Assembly (NCBI RefSeq): GCF_037975245.1
Contig: NC_092569.1
Location: 28,093,168-28,157,167 of the forward strand
Source of the DNA: Apostichopus japonicus
Taxonomy: Eukaryota > Echinodermata > Holothuroidea > Aspidochirotida > Stichopodidae
Direction: 5' to 3'
Length of the DNA stretch: 64,000 nucleotides
The position numbers and the translations under genes are program-made. Of the stretch, positions 59,552 through 64,000 are shown piece after piece. The notes beneath the pieces were generated by a model. That model searched no databases. It saw only the letters and a program-made list of their open reading frames with translations, and was not told where the DNA came from. The stretch's first letter is position 1. The number at the start of each line of letters is the position of its first letter.

Positions 59552-59878
59552 TGAATCAATCACAGTACAAGCAACGCAACATCGTTCAACCGATCACATC
59601 AACGTACAGTCGACCACAACACCATACAATCGATCACATCACAGTACAGTCGATCACATCACAGTACAATCGATCACAACACCATACAATCGATCACATC
59701 ACAGTACAAGCAACACAGCATCGTACAACCGATCACATCACCGAACAGTCGACCACAACACCATACAATCGATCATATAACCGTACAATCGATCACAACA
59801 CCATACAATCGATCACAACACCATACAATCGATCACATCACCGTAGAATCGATCACATCACCATACAATCGATCGCAT
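59552..59878 (+). repeat. 20-bp minisatellite, copy 2 (shorter)
   Basis: About 16 units of the same repeat as 16,255-16,975, less than half its length, with the same flanks. Confidence 0.95.
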
Positions 59879-60711
59879 TGCCGTGTGTGTGTGAAGGTCT
59901 GTATTTTTCATGTTAATCTGTCAATGAAATTGATTCCGCTTTAACTTTTCCCTCTTTTTTTTTGTATGAAAAGCCCGTTCTGTTTTATGAGTGTATTTAA
60001 ATATTATTATTATAATTTTGTTGATGATTGGCCTATATAGTGGAGCATTAAACCCCGTTGAACCGCGTTTGATTAATATGACATTTACTTACGGGGTTTT
60101 ATTAATCATGAGTTTGTAAGGCTTATTATATATTCTATTTGAAAATTGGATTTCTTTTTAATATCGTCTACCATGTTCAAAACGTGATATCTGTGCTATT
60201 ATCAGAAGCAATTACCGCATCGCTGAGAATTAATATTCTCTTTATGATAACGAGAGCTTTTTCTTTCTGATTTTGAACAATGAGATGAGCCTATACAGAA
60301 ACTGTAATATAACATTATGAGACATGAAAGACCACTGTTGTATATATTCATGGATTTACAACTATATGATATAGTATAAAGGAAGTAATATCCAAAGATT
60401 AATCACTAATTCGTATATGGACGTTGCGTCCATTTTGGTTCACGAGTTGGTACAAAAATCCAATGTTTTGTAGATATTTATTCCAGTTATTGGATGACTT
60501 TCATGGTTACCAACGAAAACCCCATTGTGACATAAACCAGTAGAGTTTGAGAAAGGAGCTTTCACAAATATTTTCTTGTGGAGTTTGTAATGCTGTCAGA
60601 GCTCAGTCGTTGCATAGTAACTGTTCAAATAATATGTTTAAAAAAATCGTGCAAAAGTGCTCCTTTTCATAAATTTTAGCGCAATTTTCTAAATGACATA
60701 GCAATTTCCCC

Positions 60712-61002
60712 CAGTGGCGTACTAAGCGGATGGGGATGGGGGTCCACCCGGATACCAGTGAGGTGCCATGCTACAGCCCCCATGCCCCCAAATTCCTTAT
60801 TGTTTTTGTAAATCATTGTGTAATCAGTTCAAGGCTTTGCCAAAGATAGCATCATTTTGCATTTAAGTCACCTTACATTAAACGAAGTTTTCTCAAAGTA
60901 GAGGGCGAAGTCTTAGACACCTCCCCCAGGACGGCATTCCCGGCACGCGGTGACAATAGGAAGAATCCGCCACGGGTGCCAGCTATTCTAGATACGCCAC
61001 TG
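60712..61002. mobile_element. hAT-like MITE, copy 2
   Basis: Counterpart of 17,800-18,094 with the same CAGTGGCGTAC ends, a few bases shorter. Confidence 0.72.
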
Positions 61003-61732
61003 GATTTACCATATTGTTATAGATATAGTTTTTTTTCTTGTTCCTTTATACTCTTGTTGGCTATAACTTGGAGTATTCCTATTCATTGGAGTCAAAAGGT
61101 TACCGACCTACAACAGGCTCATTTTTTCCGTTGACACAATGGATGTAAACGTAATCATGCAAGGTATAACGGCCATGGCACCATTTCATTTCTATTTACC
61201 CGTTGTAATACATCTGGTATCAATGGAGGCGTTAGCGTTGGTCAAGACGATAATGAAATGAGGACCAGAAAGGGGGAGGGGGTGACTGACCAGTCGGCCA
61301 ATCGGAGATGGGCACAGAGCAATGGGGGGGTGTGGTGGGGGGGAGGTTATTAGCCGCCAAATCAAATCCGATATTCAGCAAGTGTAGTACAATATTTGTT
61401 CCATAGTTCTATCTATGCGTGTTGTTATCACTAAGAGAGTAAACGAAAGAAATAAAACGTCTACAAGCTTTTAATGCATAAAAGAATATATATTTTTTAG
61501 CTTCACTCACATCCAAGCAGGTTTGGTTATTATTTAAGGATGAATTTAGTCTTAATACGTCATATTGACTGTCCAAGAAATAGGAATGAGTTGAGTGTCG
61601 GTAATGTTTATGTATATAGTCTGGTTTGCGAGATATTAATCTTTAAAGTATGCTCAAGTCCTGGAATGCTCCTTTAAGGATAATTCGATGATGACGTCAG
61701 TTCCTCAGTGTAGGCCTAAATCCATTGATTAA

Positions 61733-62060
61733 CAAGAGCACAACGGACACTATGGCTCCTTGCTTAAGTGGAATATTAAAGTGTTGTAATACATGTACCA
61801 GCTATTAATCAACAACTGTATTCCATGTTTGGTTACAATCCGATTTAAGGTTGTGGAGTTATTGGTATTTTAATATTTTGGTCTCTCCAAACGAGAGCTC
61901 AAAGGGCACAATGGTTCCTTGCTTAGTGGAATATTAAAGCGTTGTATGTCCTCACCCAATATCATAATATTTATGCCCACGTGTACCATATATTAACCAA
62001 ACACTGTATTCCATATTTGGATACAATTCGATTTAAGTTTTTGGCGTTATTGGAATTTGA
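61733..62060 (+). repeat. ~200-bp diverged direct repeat pair, copy 2
   Basis: Counterpart of 18,825-19,165; same two monomers followed by the ggccca-rich tract. Confidence 0.7.
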
Positions 62061-63181
62061 AAATTTTGTCCCTTCCCAAATACTTTGGCCCAATAAAATT
62101 TGCGTCTAAATGGCCCAAAAATATTTGGCCCAAATAATGTGGCTAAAAGGTATAATTGCCCCCTCCCCCCAATATTGAATCCCAAAAACTGTGGACCCCA
62201 AAATATTGGGCCCCACAAATTCGTGCCGGAATGCATTGAGGTGTAAATAAAACATTTGGGCCCACTCAGCCCAAATATGGGCTCAGGAGTTTTTGGGGCC
62301 CAGATGGCCTGCATGTACCAGCTATTAACCAACAAAGGTTTCAAGTTATTACAATGTAACTTTTTTTACGTTTGACCCCATAACCTCATTAATATTCATA
62401 AGGTCAGTGCTAAAAACGATAGGGCACACCTCACTATAATACATCCACATAAATCCAACACTCCGTTGTTGAGTTATCGTGAATCAAAGCAAGTGTCTCA
62501 GACGTACACACACACACGCTTACCCGACTGCATAGGTTCCTTTGCTTCCAGCAAGAAACCAAACTGGCAATAACTCAACCAAAATATTGTTCATGTAAAC
62601 TTATTATAAACAGCAGAGCACCATTGGTCGACATTCAACACTATTTGTCACTGATAAACTGTTAATGTTAATGTAAACAAATATTTCAGGCTATAGGTCT
62701 TGTTTTCCTATTGAGTTTTGTGTTGCATCTGAGAAGATGAACCAATAATAGTGTGTTAAACTAAGTAGTCCAGCCGCTTTAATTGATAGGCCTCGGATGT
62801 ACTGAGGGTTGTTTCTCAAATATTAAAAGTTGTAACGAAGTACATCCTGGGGTGATAACAGAGTTGTTTAGCGGTCTATATACCAAAATTAATGTGGTGC
62901 TCTCAGCCAACCTTCAAGTTCTTTTCTGATGTTCACGCTCATTGAATAGTATAGTCTCTTCATAATGATCTCGTTAATGACTGTAAAAATGATAGTTGGA
63001 AATTTAGAATGCGATCTGGTATACCAGTGGGCCTTATACATTTACGTTAAAGTTGTATTCAGAACTTGGGATTAATCTTGACACTTTGTCCCGGGAGAGG
63101 ATGCGGTGGGGGGGGTGTAGGGTATGGGCAGTTGCGTAACTAGGTCAGTGCAGCTGGTGTGGACTCATTTTGCCAGGGCCA

Positions 63182-63752
63182 CAGTGGCGTCGCCAAGAGG
63201 GGGGCAGGGGGCACGTGCCCCCCCCCCTGGAAAACCTAGTGCCCCCGAGTGCCCCCCATCTGAGATTTGGGTTGGTAAAAAATATATATATATTTTGTTA
63301 TATTCAACTCCCATCATCTGAGTTGGTTTTTCATAAGGACAAAGAAGCACAGTAATTCGTATTTTCGGATAATGGGAGAAAACGAGAAGGACAAGAAAGG
63401 AGTCGGGGGTCATGCACACATTAATTCAACAAATGTAGGTTCTATTGATAGGGTTAGGCATAATATCGACAGCATGTGGTTCATATCCTCTGCAAAATTC
63501 TGCGCGTTGTTAAAATCATTATCTCAAAAAAAAACAATTTCTGGAGATATCTTCAGATCGAATTTAGCATCAAATGTGGCACCATTTTGCATCTAGCCCA
63601 TCCTCCGTATGCGAAAATTTTCCAAAGGGGAGGGGGACACCCCCTCCCATTAGACCCCTCCCCAGGACGGCGATCCGTATCCACCTAAGTGCCCCCATCA
63701 AATGCTGGTGCCCCCCTGTGCCCCCAGACTGAAAAGTCTGGTGACGCCACTG
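63182..63752. mobile_element. hAT-type MITE, 571 bp, complete
   Basis: TIRs CAGTGGCGTCGCC and its near-complement GGTGACGCCACTG, flanked by a perfect 8-bp duplication cagggcca (63,174-63,181 and 63,753-63,760). It contains C/G runs and the shared box gcaccattttgcatcta near the right side. Non-coding. Confidence 0.88.
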
Positions 63753-64000
63753 CAGGGCCATATGGTTCCTATGACCGATAACAGCCTGAAGATAAGTGTT
63801 TGAAATCAGAATATTTATCATTTTCCTTAAACAATGTTCAGTTTTTTAAGTTCTCTCATGATAACCATCAAATTGGGAATTCAAACCAAAACCTGTCCTC
63901 AAGAGAGAAAGCCTAATAGTGTCATATCTAGATGTCAAGAGGTGACAAGTTTAGAAAGTTCTCAGCCAAAACCCAAACCATGAGTGGGCTTACTAGGTGA

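Larger units (their letters stand above)
44635..63578 (+). repeat. Large segmental duplication, copy 2
   Basis: Partner of 1-20,677. Homology to the window start begins at the linker exon at 44,635 and runs to 63,578, inside a hAT-type MITE that is complete here but cut off in copy 1. The copy is ~1.7 kb shorter than copy 1, accounted for mainly by four copy-1-specific insertions or expansions minus one 299-bp MITE gained here. It carries the 5' exons of the complete FREP gene model (50,461 down to 44,586). Confidence 0.93.

Overview
The window is metazoan nuclear DNA: genes split by GT-AG introns, AT-rich introns, many poly-G/poly-C runs, microsatellites, minisatellites, and DNA-transposon and LINE remnants. 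A secreted fibrinogen-domain (FReD) gene, LINE tails and THAP/hAT-derived sequence point to a marine invertebrate, most likely a deuterostome such as an echinoderm (perhaps a sea cucumber). The lineage is inference; the gene families are read directly from translated exons.

Layout. (1) 1-20,677 and 44,635-63,578 are two same-orientation copies of one ~19-20 kb segment, about 2% different by eye plus large indels. Each copy holds, on the minus strand, the 5' half of a fibrinogen-related protein (FREP) gene, a hAT transposase remnant, a broken UDP-glucuronosyltransferase N-terminal fragment ending in a 45-bp in-frame minisatellite, and, on the plus strand, two LINE remnants, MITEs and a 20-bp minisatellite. 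(2) 20,678-42,540 is single-copy here. It holds a plus-strand three-exon NDUFS5 gene (mitochondrial complex I twin CX9C subunit) with a frameshift and a stop in exon 2, several hAT-type MITEs, a perfect 89-bp palindrome, and the 3' (FReD) half of the FREP gene on the minus strand. (3) 42,541-44,690 is a ~943-bp tandem array repeating a small Thr-rich FREP linker exon three times.

The FREP gene can be modelled from 50,461 (ATG) to 33,620 (stop) as nine exons with compatible phases summing to 1,167 nt (388 aa): signal peptide, short Pro/Cys segment, three repeated Thr/Ser-rich linker exons, a fourth linker exon, and a FReD in three exons. Around it lie several local duplications: the linker exon, a 77-bp repeat of the FReD exon-1 splice-donor region, and a decaying second copy of the last exon. 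The left edge holds the matching 5' half of a second FREP gene, so the locus looks like a tandem FREP cluster, unless the large repeat is two uncollapsed haplotypes.

The two copies give natural empty sites for mobile elements. A 299-bp hAT MITE with perfect 14-bp TIRs and an 8-bp target duplication is only in copy 2, and an ~805-bp foldback-like element is only in copy 1. A 1.84-kb TTAA-flanked, THAP-encoding (Kolobok-like) transposon sits in a FREP intron.
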